Notes under the pieces: model-generated
Seen by the model: only the letters and a program-made list of their open reading frames with translations
The model's database searches: none
What the model was told of the DNA's origin: nothing
NCBI GenBank assembly: GCA_028279595.1
Contig: JANQNK010000020.1
Location: 310,001 to 374,000 of the forward strand
DNA from: Thermoplasmatota archaeon
GTDB taxonomy: Archaea > Thermoplasmatota > JAKEGO01
DNA length: 64,000 nt
Reading direction: 5' to 3'
Translations under genes and position numbers: made by a program
Shown: one piece after another, positions 1 through 6,744 of the stretch
Layout: the number at the start of each line of letters is the position of its first letter
How positions within the stretch are numbered: position 1 is the first letter of the stretch

Positions 1-563
1 CTTGGCTCGACCTCCTCGAAGACCTCCGCACTGAACCTGTAGAACAATATATCCTCGCCTAGCCACGCGCCCGGGCTCAGACCGGCCTTCATGCATGTGT
101 GGGAGAGGAACGCGCTCACATCCCAGCCCTGCTCGACCGGGACCTGGGGCAAGAGTACTCCGCGGGCCATCCCGCTCTCGACGACGAGGCCGTGGACACC
201 GACCGTCACCTCCTCGACGAGGGCGCCGCCCTTCGCCGGAACGAGTTCGAGCGGTGTCAACAGCGACACCTCGACAGCAAGCCCGTCCATCTCGGACATG
301 CCCACCTTGGGGAACCTCGGGTCCCTGGTCGCCGCCGAGACAGCCACGTCCTTTATGGTCTCACCGAGCGCTTTCACACCCTCGATGTATCCGATGCAGC
401 CTCGGAGATCGTGATCCGGGAAGGTCTTGAGGGTGACGAAGGCACCGCTCTCCTTCTCGAATATCTCTGGAAGTTGCGGAAGCTCGCCCTCTCCTGAAAG
501 ATGCCTTTCGATGACCGACCGTGCGAACGTCACAGCTGCCGCTCCGTCCTCGTCAGTGTACAT
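1..563 (-). CDS. AMMECR1-family protein, 3' end beyond the window
   Basis: Reading the minus strand from ATG 563 gives at least 187 residues with no stop before the window edge, so the C-terminus is missing. The invariant family motif LRGCIGY lies at about residues 54-60, followed by a ATRDPRFPKV segment and the V(E)VSLLTP strand typical of AMMECR1/MJ0810 proteins. The family is present in archaea, bacteria and humans; its molecular activity is not settled, and a radical-SAM or redox-linked role has been suggested from context elsewhere. A TATA-like element (minus-strand TATTAAT, 589-595) lies 27 bp before the ATG, so this gene probably has its own leaderless promoter at the very end of the preceding TadC-like gene. 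The family assignment is firm; function here is unknown. Confidence 0.9.
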   Translation of the reverse strand, partial: MYTDEDGAAAVTFARSVIERHLSGEGELPQLPEIFEKESGAFVTLKTFPDHDLRGCIGYIEGVKALGETIKDVAVSAATRDPRFPKVGMSEMDGLAVEVSLLTPLELVPAKGGALVEEVTVGVHGLVVESGMARGVLLPQVPVEQGWDVSAFLSHTCMKAGLSPGAWLGEDILFYRFSAEVFEEVEP

Positions 564-589
564 GACAGCGTCGAATCGCGGGGGCTCGA

Positions 590-1480
590 TTAATACCTAT
601 CGGACATGTAGCCCGGTCCGAGGCCCCAGTCGTCGTCCTCCTCCCGCTTGCGTGGAGGCTCCTTGATCTTCTTCAGCGTCCTCCTGAAGTGCCAGACGAT
701 GAAGACCACCACGACTATCATTACGATGGTAGAGATCAACATCACCCTGTTCTCAAGGAAGTAATTGCCCAGCGATATCATTCCCTGCGGATGCAGTCCG
801 TAGTAGTAGATGACCATCGAGATGAGCATGTAGGGTACGACGAGGGCCATGGCGTTCTTCATGTTCCCTGAGACGACGCCGTAGAAGACAGCGGTCATGA
901 AGGCGAAGGCGAGGAGATAGGCCGCAGTGGCGTTCATCAGGTGGTCGCTCGCCCCTGCCGTGGCGAACATCGAGAACGTGATCCCGAGGATGGCCGGGGC
1001 CATGACCACGCCGCCCATGACAAGTAGCTTCGCCTCCTTCCGGGCCAGCGCCTGCCTCTCGAGCTGGAGCACATAGATGGACCACGTGTCCTTCGTTATC
1101 CTCTCGAGCGTGTCGGCCATCTCGGCCCCCTGCTCGAGGGCGATGATGAGCATGCCCACGGACCTCTGGATCATCTTCGAGCCCGACTCCTCCCCGAACT
1201 TGAGGATCGCGTCGGAGAACGTCTCCCCCTCGGTGACGCGGTCGTTGAGCCTGTCGGTCAGACGTCTGATGGGGCCTGCGCTGGTCGTCGCAGCGGCGAA
1301 GAGCGCCGTCTCGATGGCCTCGCCGTTCCTGAGGCCCTCCACCATGCTGTTGATGAAGGTCGGGAACTCCATCTCGACCTCGATGACGTGCTTGCGATGA
1401 TATGACGTCCACTGAAGGTACACGATGCTGATGATCGCCGGAACGGCGAGTATCCATATGGTCAGCATTATCGCGGACAT
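590..1480 (-). CDS. TadC/FlaJ-like type II secretion F-domain membrane protein (second of pair)
   Basis: Integral membrane protein of about 296 residues with one type II/IV secretion F domain (T2SSF): an amphipathic cytoplasmic helical region with EFPTFINSMVEGLRNGE and EQGAEMADTLERI, then several hydrophobic segments in the C-terminal half and a charged tail. FlaJ/TadC proteins form the inner-membrane platform for archaeal pili, archaella or secretion ATPases. I chose ATG 1480 because AAGGTG lies just before it and it begins 2 bp after the upstream stop; a longer in-frame start at 1507 would overlap the upstream gene. It sits directly behind another one-domain TadC-like gene. No TadA-type ATPase or pilin is visible in the window, so the machine they serve is unknown. 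Confidence 0.85.
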   Translation of the reverse strand: MSAIMLTIWILAVPAIISIVYLQWTSYHRKHVIEVEMEFPTFINSMVEGLRNGEAIETALFAAATTSAGPIRRLTDRLNDRVTEGETFSDAILKFGEESGSKMIQRSVGMLIIALEQGAEMADTLERITKDTWSIYVLQLERQALARKEAKLLVMGGVVMAPAILGITFSMFATAGASDHLMNATAAYLLAFAFMTAVFYGVVSGNMKNAMALVVPYMLISMVIYYYGLHPQGMISLGNYFLENRVMLISTIVMIVVVVFIVWHFRRTLKKIKEPPRKREEDDDWGLGPGYMSDRY

Positions 1481-1482
1481 CG

Positions 1483-2076
1483 TTACACCTTCGGGGCTTT
1501 GACCCACACGTACACTATTATCATCAACAGGACGATGGAAATGAGCAGATATCCGAGGTCTATCGTGTAGACAGGCGCCCCTCCGGGAGCGCCCGGAAGC
1601 TCGCTATCGGCCATTATGTCGGATGTGAACACGACTATCCCCAGGATCAGGGGAACGAGCACACCGAGGATCACGAACATCTCTCCGATACCCCGGGACA
1701 TGTCCAGGAAGTCCCTGAACCGCCTCTTCCGGAGCTGGGTCTCCCTGAGCGCGATCTGGCGAAGGGTGTTCGTCACACCGGCGGACGTCACCAGGGACCG
1801 TACGATCGCCCTTGCCATCTCCGTGTACAGCTTGTTCTTGACACGTTTCGCGGACTTCTGCATTGCTCGATCGAGGTACGATCCCTGCTGGACCTCCGCT
1901 ATAATCCGTTTGAACTCGAAGGATACCTCTCCATAATCGTGAGAGGCCACGTACTCTATGGCCGTCTCGATGCTCGCGCCGGACCGCAGGACGAGGTCCA
2001 TCCCCATGATGGCGTAGAGGAGGTCGTTCTCGTCCACACCCCTAAGCCTTAACTCATCTCCCAGTGCGTCGAACAT
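1483..2076 (-). CDS. TadC/FlaJ-like type II secretion F-domain membrane protein (first of pair)
   Basis: About 197 residues with one T2SSF domain: FDALGDELRLRGVDENDLL at the N-terminus, a helical bundle containing RSGASIETAIEYVA, and two hydrophobic segments near the C-terminus (about residues 135-155 and 172-192). The open frame continues upstream to 2304, but that part only reads through the 75-bp repeats. ATG 2076 is supported by a TATA box (minus-strand TATAAAA, 2103-2109) 30 bp upstream, suggesting a leaderless or nearly leaderless mRNA. It is followed after 2 bp by a second one-domain TadC-like gene. Together the two equal the two-domain layout of a FlaJ protein, so they may work as a heterodimeric platform (inference). 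Confidence 0.8.
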   Translation of the reverse strand: MFDALGDELRLRGVDENDLLYAIMGMDLVLRSGASIETAIEYVASHDYGEVSFEFKRIIAEVQQGSYLDRAMQKSAKRVKNKLYTEMARAIVRSLVTSAGVTNTLRQIALRETQLRKRRFRDFLDMSRGIGEMFVILGVLVPLILGIVVFTSDIMADSELPGAPGGAPVYTIDLGYLLISIVLLMIIVYVWVKAPKV

Positions 2077-2101
2077 GCGTGAAACTGGATGGACATGTGC
2101 C

Positions 2102-2111
2102 GTTTTATAGG
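2102..2111 (-). promoter_or_regulatory. TATA box of the TadC-like operon
   Basis: Minus-strand CCTATAAAAC lies about 30 bp before ATG 2076. The spacing matches an archaeal box A feeding a leaderless or very short-leader transcript, and it argues against translation starting further upstream in the repeat region. Confidence 0.6.
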
Positions 2112-2185
2112 TTACTGAGAGAAATGTCATCCCGATGCCGAACAGATCGGTCCATTGCGAGTAACGGATCCATCCGTATTCGACA

Positions 2186-2413
2186 GACGCGCTCGACCGC
2201 AACTGTGGTACGCGGTCGACGCGTCTCATCTGTACTGGTTGGGGGTAGCCAATGACTGCCGACGCGCTCGACCGCAACTGATGTACCCGGTCGACGCGTC
2301 TCATCTGTGCTGGCTAGGGATGGCCAATGACTGCCAACGTACTCGACCGCAAATGGCGTACGCGGTCGACGCGTCCCGCGCCTGGTGCATGCGGCCGGTC
2401 ATTGACCGCTGCC
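2186..2413. repeat. Three tandem 75-bp repeats, each with a hairpin, in an intergenic region
   Basis: Units lie at 2186-2260, 2261-2335 and 2336-2413. The first two are exactly 75 bp and nearly identical; the third is diverged and about 78 bp. Each begins with (GACGCG)CTCGACCGC and, after 9-11 bases, has GCGGTCGACGCGTC, its near reverse complement, so each unit can fold into a stem of about 13-14 pairs. Units 1 and 2 end in a CCAATGACTGCC tail. There are no variable spacers, so this is not CRISPR. The array lies between the divergent TATA boxes of the TadC-like operon and the aminotransferase operon. Because 75 is a multiple of three, all copies stay open in the same frame and create spurious ORF extensions on both strands. 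Confidence 0.9.
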
Positions 2414-2447
2414 GTCTCCCGAGGTACATTTGTTTCGAAAAACAACC

Positions 2448-2456
2448 TATATATAT
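2448..2456 (+). promoter_or_regulatory. TATA box of the aminotransferase–ferredoxin–reductase operon
   Basis: TATATATAT after an A-rich stretch (CGAAAAACAACC) that could serve as BRE. It lies about 36 bp before ATG 2488, giving a very short leader with an AAGGTGG Shine-Dalgarno-like sequence at 2475-2481. Confidence 0.6.
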
Positions 2457-2487
2457 CAAATCCGATACCGGCGTAAGGTGGTACCGG

Positions 2488-3621
2488 ATGGATATGATGG
2501 ATAACGTGTTCATGCTTGCTGGGCCAGTGAAGATACATCCTCGTGTGCTGCGTGAGATGTCTCACCCATCGATAGCGCACAGGTCGCCGGAGTTCACGGA
2601 AGTGCTCGGCGAGACAAGGGAACTTCTGAAGTACCTGTTCCAGGCGGACCGCGAGGTCGCGCTCCTCAGCGGGTCCGGAACGGCTGCCCTCGAAGCCTCA
2701 ATAACCGGTATAGTGGACAGGGACGAGAAGATCCTCTGCCTCGAGAACGGCAAGTTCGGCGAGAGGCTCGGCGAGATCGCGTCGGTGTTCACGAACCACA
2801 AGGTCGTCAAGGCCGACTGGGGCGTCCATTTCGACCTGGACGAGGTCGCCGCGGAGCTCGAGACCGGCGAATACAGGGCCATCGCCCTCTGCCACAACGA
2901 GACGTCCACCGCCATGACCAACGACGCGGCCGCGATCGGCCGTCTTGCGGCAAAGCACGATGTCCGCTACCTCCTGGATGGTATCACATCCGTCGGAGGG
3001 CTCGAGGTCAAGCCCGAGGAGCTCGGCGCGGACCTCGTCGTCTTCGGTTCCCAGAAGTGCATCGCCGCACCGTCGGGGCTCGCTGCCGTTTCCATATCCG
3101 ACAGGCTGCTAGACGAGCTCAACACGAGCACGTCCTACTATCTCAACCTCAAGAAGCACGCGATCAAGCTCCGAGACGGCTCTCAGACGCCGTACACACC
3201 GGCCATTCACCTCATAATGGGCTTCCGCGAGGCCCTGAGGATGGTCAAGGAGGAGGGTCTGGAGAACAGGGTCGCCAAGTTCGCCGCCATGGGCGACGCG
3301 ACGAGGGCGGGAGCGAAGGCCCTCGGCTTCACTCTCTTCCCGGACGAGGCGTACGCTTCGAACACCTGCACCGCGATCAACTATCCCGAGGGTCTGGCGG
3401 ACTCGGACTTCCGACCACCCCTCTGGAAGAAGCACAACGTCATAATCGCCGGGGCCCAGGCCCACATCAAGGGCAAGGTCTTCAGGATCGGCCACATGGG
3501 CCTCACTCGGTGGACCGAACTCGTCGCTACGTTCGGTGCGATGGAGTCGGTCCTGATCGACAACGGATTCGATATCGAACCCGGCGTCGCCACGGGCGAG
3601 ATAATCAGGAGGATGGGATGA
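2488..3621 (+). CDS. Class V PLP-dependent aminotransferase (alanine/serine–glyoxylate family)
   Basis: 377 residues, the usual length for archaeal AGT-like aminotransferases (MJ0959 type). Visible features: SGSGTAALEA (61-70) for phosphate binding, HNETSTAM (136-143), the PLP-ring aspartate D164 in YLLDGITS, and the Schiff-base lysine K190 in FGSQKCIAAP. These enzymes move an amino group between an amino acid such as alanine, serine or aspartate and glyoxylate, pyruvate or oxaloacetate; the substrate cannot be told from sequence. ATG 2488 is chosen for the AAGGTGG ribosome-binding site and the TATA box at 2448; an in-frame extension to 2155 is only repeat-derived sequence. It overlaps the downstream ferredoxin by 4 bp, so it is the first gene of a three-gene operon, though no biochemical link to lipid reduction is obvious. 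Confidence 0.9.
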   Translation: MDMMDNVFMLAGPVKIHPRVLREMSHPSIAHRSPEFTEVLGETRELLKYLFQADREVALLSGSGTAALEASITGIVDRDEKILCLENGKFGERLGEIASVFTNHKVVKADWGVHFDLDEVAAELETGEYRAIALCHNETSTAMTNDAAAIGRLAAKHDVRYLLDGITSVGGLEVKPEELGADLVVFGSQKCIAAPSGLAAVSISDRLLDELNTSTSYYLNLKKHAIKLRDGSQTPYTPAIHLIMGFREALRMVKEEGLENRVAKFAAMGDATRAGAKALGFTLFPDEAYASNTCTAINYPEGLADSDFRPPLWKKHNVIIAGAQAHIKGKVFRIGHMGLTRWTELVATFGAMESVLIDNGFDIEPGVATGEIIRRMG

Positions 3622-3806
3622 TGGCTCTGGAATGCGACAAGTCGAAATGCCTCTACTGCGGAGCGTGCGTGGGCTCCTGCCCCGTTGAAGCGCTCACCCT
3701 TTACTCGTCATGGATCGAGGTCGACCATGACACCTGCACCGAGTGTGGCATATGTGTCACGCTCTGCCCCGTCGGGGCGATGACCCTCGGAGGCGGGTCC
3801 GAATGA
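3618..3806 (+). CDS. Small 2[4Fe-4S] ferredoxin
   Basis: 62 residues with two canonical cluster motifs, CLYCGACVGSCP and CTECGICVTLCP, each giving three closely spaced cysteines plus a Cys-Pro. Such 2[4Fe-4S] ferredoxins are cytoplasmic one-electron carriers. The gene overlaps the upstream aminotransferase stop and the downstream reductase start by ATGA-type junctions, with AGGAGGA at 3607-3613 as ribosome-binding site (ATG 3621 is an equally possible start). Its position fused by overlap to a geranylgeranyl reductase suggests that it is the electron donor for saturating the isoprenoid chains of membrane lipids; this is an inference from context. Confidence 0.92.
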   Translation: MMALECDKSKCLYCGACVGSCPVEALTLYSSWIEVDHDTCTECGICVTLCPVGAMTLGGGSE

Positions 3807-4978
3807 GACACGAGGTCGACGTCCTGGTCATCGGAGCGGGACCAGGTGGATCGATGTCCGCCAAGTTCGCCGCCGAGAACGGCGCCGACGTCCTCATGAT
3901 CGAGAAGCGCCAGGAGGTCGGCTCCCCGGTTCGTTGCGGAGAGGGCATCGCCGAACTCTGGCTGAACGACCTGGGCATCAAGCCGGACAAGCGCTGGATA
4001 GCCAACCAGGTGGACGGCGCCAGGCTCTTCTCGCCGAGCGGTCACTGCCTCACGATGGACGCCGCCCGCGCCGGATCGGAGACGGGTTTCGTTGTCGAGC
4101 GCGACATCTTCGACCGCACCCTTGCATCGGAGGCCGTCCTCGCGGGGTCGGACCTGTGGGTCCGCGCGATGGCCATGGGCGCCAAGGTCGAGGGCGATAC
4201 GGTCAAGGAGGTCGTCGTCGATCGCCTCGGCGAGCGGATAACCGTGGTCCCGAAGGTCGTCATCGCGGCGGACGGTTTCGAATCACGAGCCGCCAGCTGG
4301 GTCGGTCTCGACTCACGTCTAAAGCTCAAGGACATCGACTCCTGCATCCAGTACCGGATGGTCGGGATCGACGATGATGCGAGGTACAACGACTTCTACG
4401 CCGGTTCGGATGCCCCAGGTGGTTACGTCTGGGTCTTCAGCAAGGGCGAGGGCGTGGCCAACGTCGGCATCGGTGTGGCCGCCAGCAAGCTGAAGGCGCC
4501 CGCGGATGTGAAGATGTACCTGGACAGGTTCATTGCCAAGCACCCCGAGTTCGCCAAGGGAAAGGCCGTGGACATGGTGGCGGGCGCCGTCTCGACGTCG
4601 TTGCCCATGGACCAGACGGTCAAGGGGAACTTCATGCTGGTTGGCGACTCCGCCCGGATGGTGGACGCGCTCACGGGCGGCGGTGTCGTCAACGCCTGCA
4701 TGGCCGGTAAGATCGCTGGACGCCTCTCGGCCGAGTATGTCCAGGGGAGCGATGTCCTCGGCGACTACGAGAGGGCCTGGCGCTCGGAGCTCGAGAACAC
4801 CATGGTCCGCAACTATGTCGCGAAGGAGAAGGCCGTCAACGTGACGGACGAACAGTTCGACCGCATCGTGCTGGCCCTTCAGGAGCTGGAGATAACCACG
4901 ATAACCACGGCGGAGATCCTCGGCGCGGTCGCAAAGGCGGTCCCGGACCTCGTGGCGGAACTGGACCTGATGTTCTGA
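3803..4978 (+). CDS. Geranylgeranyl reductase family flavoprotein (archaeal lipid saturation)
   Basis: 391 residues, normal for digeranylgeranylglycerophospholipid reductases. The N-terminus is a Rossmann FAD-binding motif VIGAGPGG (residues 9-16), followed by the family motif PVRCGEGI and the C-terminal FAD/substrate motif LTGGGVVNACMAGKIAG. The enzyme reduces double bonds in the geranylgeranyl chains of archaeal ether lipids at the inner membrane face. ATG 3803 overlaps the ferredoxin stop (ATGA) and the protein starts exactly before the dinucleotide-binding strand, so the start is secure. The ferredoxin gene immediately upstream is the natural candidate electron donor. Confidence 0.93.
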   Translation: MRHEVDVLVIGAGPGGSMSAKFAAENGADVLMIEKRQEVGSPVRCGEGIAELWLNDLGIKPDKRWIANQVDGARLFSPSGHCLTMDAARAGSETGFVVERDIFDRTLASEAVLAGSDLWVRAMAMGAKVEGDTVKEVVVDRLGERITVVPKVVIAADGFESRAASWVGLDSRLKLKDIDSCIQYRMVGIDDDARYNDFYAGSDAPGGYVWVFSKGEGVANVGIGVAASKLKAPADVKMYLDRFIAKHPEFAKGKAVDMVAGAVSTSLPMDQTVKGNFMLVGDSARMVDALTGGGVVNACMAGKIAGRLSAEYVQGSDVLGDYERAWRSELENTMVRNYVAKEKAVNVTDEQFDRIVLALQELEITTITTAEILGAVAKAVPDLVAELDLMF

Positions 4979-5008
4979 CGAAGGTCGGGTCGCATTCAAC
5001 CTTTAATG

Positions 5009-5017
5009 TTTTATAGC
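5009..5017 (+). promoter_or_regulatory. TATA-like element before the helical-protein/AAA+ operon
   Basis: GTTTTATAGC-like element at 5009-5017. A transcript would start near 5038, followed at once by GGAGGT (5038-5043). The nearest in-frame ATG is 5104, but a CTG codon at 5050 lies 6 bases after that GGAGGT, so the true start of the next gene may be non-ATG. Confidence 0.4.
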
Positions 5018-5103
5018 ATGGGCTTTGTCGAGGTCCCGGAGGTTTCGAACTGACCGATGGTATCGGGAGGCTTGGGTCCGAGGCGAGCAGGGTCCTCACC
5101 CGC

Positions 5104-6744
5104 ATGCTCGAGGCCCAGGGCAACGTCGTGATGGCGTTCCGCCGAGGTGGCGGGTACTGGGACTCATCAGAGGTCTTCAGGTCGGATTCCGTCACGAGCC
5201 TCCAGAACTTCGGGTTCCTGACCTCTGCTCACGGTTTCCTCGACGACGACGACTATGCGTTCGCAATGAGGTCGAGCGCTGCCTTCCTCTGGGACGCCCT
5301 CAGGAGGGGTGACCTAGATACCGCGGACCTCGCCGAGCTGTTCCGTGGGCTCTGCATAGCATACGCTACCACCCGTGACAAGGTGTACCTGCAGATGATA
5401 GAGGACGCATCGGTCGTGCTCCTGCCGGAGGAAGGCGTCCCGGACTTCGGGACCGCCATGGTCGAATCGCTTTTACACATGTCACTAGTCTTCGACAGGC
5501 TACCCAGGGGATACAAGTCGCGCGTCCGCAACGTCATCGAGAGGGCGTTCGAGGATATCGAGAGCTGGGGCAGGGACCCAAGGTCCCCGGACGAGGCGAT
5601 AAACATCGCAGTACTCCTGGACAGGATGGGCACTGTCCTCGGACGGACCACGCCGGTCGCCAAGGCCCGCGAGGTCCTCGACAACGCCTTCGGCCCCAGG
5701 TCGGAAGAGAGGTGGGTAGTCGACATCATGGTCGCTCGATACGTCTACGGCGGCGAGGTCCCCGACGGCGAGGACCGGGACAGGATGCTGAGGCTCCTGA
5801 GACGCAAGATAATCTACGCTGTCAAGAGCGAGGAGACCGCCGACCTGAGGCTCATATGCGATCTTGCTCGGGAACACTGGGAGGAGGTCCTCACCTCGAA
5901 GGAGTCATCCGAGTTGACCCCGAAGATCGACGGGATCGTCCGGGAGAAGGTAATCGGCAGGATGAACCCCGACGGGGGCTGGGGCGACAGGTACGTCTAC
6001 CGCGCCACTGCGACCGCAGGGATCGCACTGTTCAACATCTATCTCGTGACGGGGAACGAGGCCTTCAGGGACGCCGCCCACGACGCCGGGGCATACATCC
6101 GGAAGAACATATGGGACATGTCGGACGGCATCTTCTATTCCATGGACCGGATCAGCGAGCTCTTCTTCCTCCTCGACAGGGACGTCTCGGACGACACCTA
6201 CGCCCTGTTGCTGGAGAACTATCACGAGAGGATACTCAACGCCCTCGAAACGGTCGGCAAGAGCGACCGGGACAGGCTCCTCTGGTATTCTGCGGAGCTA
6301 TGCATCCTCACGTACTACCTGATGAGGATGACGGAGGACAGGCATCTCTCGAAGCACCTGGCCGACGTGTCCACCAACCTCGTCCATCTGCTCGACCAGT
6401 CGGTATACGACACGTCTTACTATCCCTGGTTCCAGGCTACCATCCTGGCCCAGGAGGTCCTCACAGAGGAGGACGGCGAGTACTACGGGATATTCAAGCC
6501 GTACCTTGCCCGGATGACGATCGATTGGAACACGACGATCAACGAGGAGATCGCCTATCAGAGGTACATCTACACGTACGACGCGACCCCTTCGGACGAC
6601 CTGGCCCGCGCAGCCGTGAGGCGAGCGTCCGGATTCATCAGAAAAGATATTATACTCAATATCTCACATCTAATCGAGATAGCGAAGATATTCAGGCTCC
6701 TGGAGGCAGGAAATGGTGGAGACGATAAGAAAGGCTCTGCGTGA
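5104..6744 (+). CDS. Unknown all-helical protein, possible alpha/alpha-toroid, coupled to AAA+ gene
   Basis: 546 residues from ATG 5104; the frame is open back to 5017, and CTG 5050 behind a good GGAGGT is a possible earlier start that adds 18 residues. I do not recognise a family. The sequence is almost entirely helical, with repeated blocks that look like an alpha/alpha barrel: one block reads MNPDGGWGDRYVYRATATAG and is followed by IALFNIYLVTGNEAF, a pattern seen in toroid-fold glycosidases, epimerases and prenyl-cyclase-like proteins. There is no signal peptide or membrane segment. The 3' end overlaps the next gene, a tandem AAA+ ATPase, by 32 bp, so the two are translationally coupled and probably work together. 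Function unknown. Confidence 0.7.
   Translation: MLEAQGNVVMAFRRGGGYWDSSEVFRSDSVTSLQNFGFLTSAHGFLDDDDYAFAMRSSAAFLWDALRRGDLDTADLAELFRGLCIAYATTRDKVYLQMIEDASVVLLPEEGVPDFGTAMVESLLHMSLVFDRLPRGYKSRVRNVIERAFEDIESWGRDPRSPDEAINIAVLLDRMGTVLGRTTPVAKAREVLDNAFGPRSEERWVVDIMVARYVYGGEVPDGEDRDRMLRLLRRKIIYAVKSEETADLRLICDLAREHWEEVLTSKESSELTPKIDGIVREKVIGRMNPDGGWGDRYVYRATATAGIALFNIYLVTGNEAFRDAAHDAGAYIRKNIWDMSDGIFYSMDRISELFFLLDRDVSDDTYALLLENYHERILNALETVGKSDRDRLLWYSAELCILTYYLMRMTEDRHLSKHLADVSTNLVHLLDQSVYDTSYYPWFQATILAQEVLTEEDGEYYGIFKPYLARMTIDWNTTINEEIAYQRYIYTYDATPSDDLARAAVRRASGFIRKDIILNISHLIEIAKIFRLLEAGNGGDDKKGSA

Noticed and set aside
2186..2413. CRISPR array
   Set aside because: The 75-bp units are contiguous, without variable spacers, only three in number and without cas genes.
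2155..2487. In-frame upstream extension of the aminotransferase (111 residues) and the matching minus-strand extension of the TadC-like gene
   Set aside because: Both consist of the 75-bp repeats read through in frame, lie upstream of good TATA boxes, and have no counterpart in the families.
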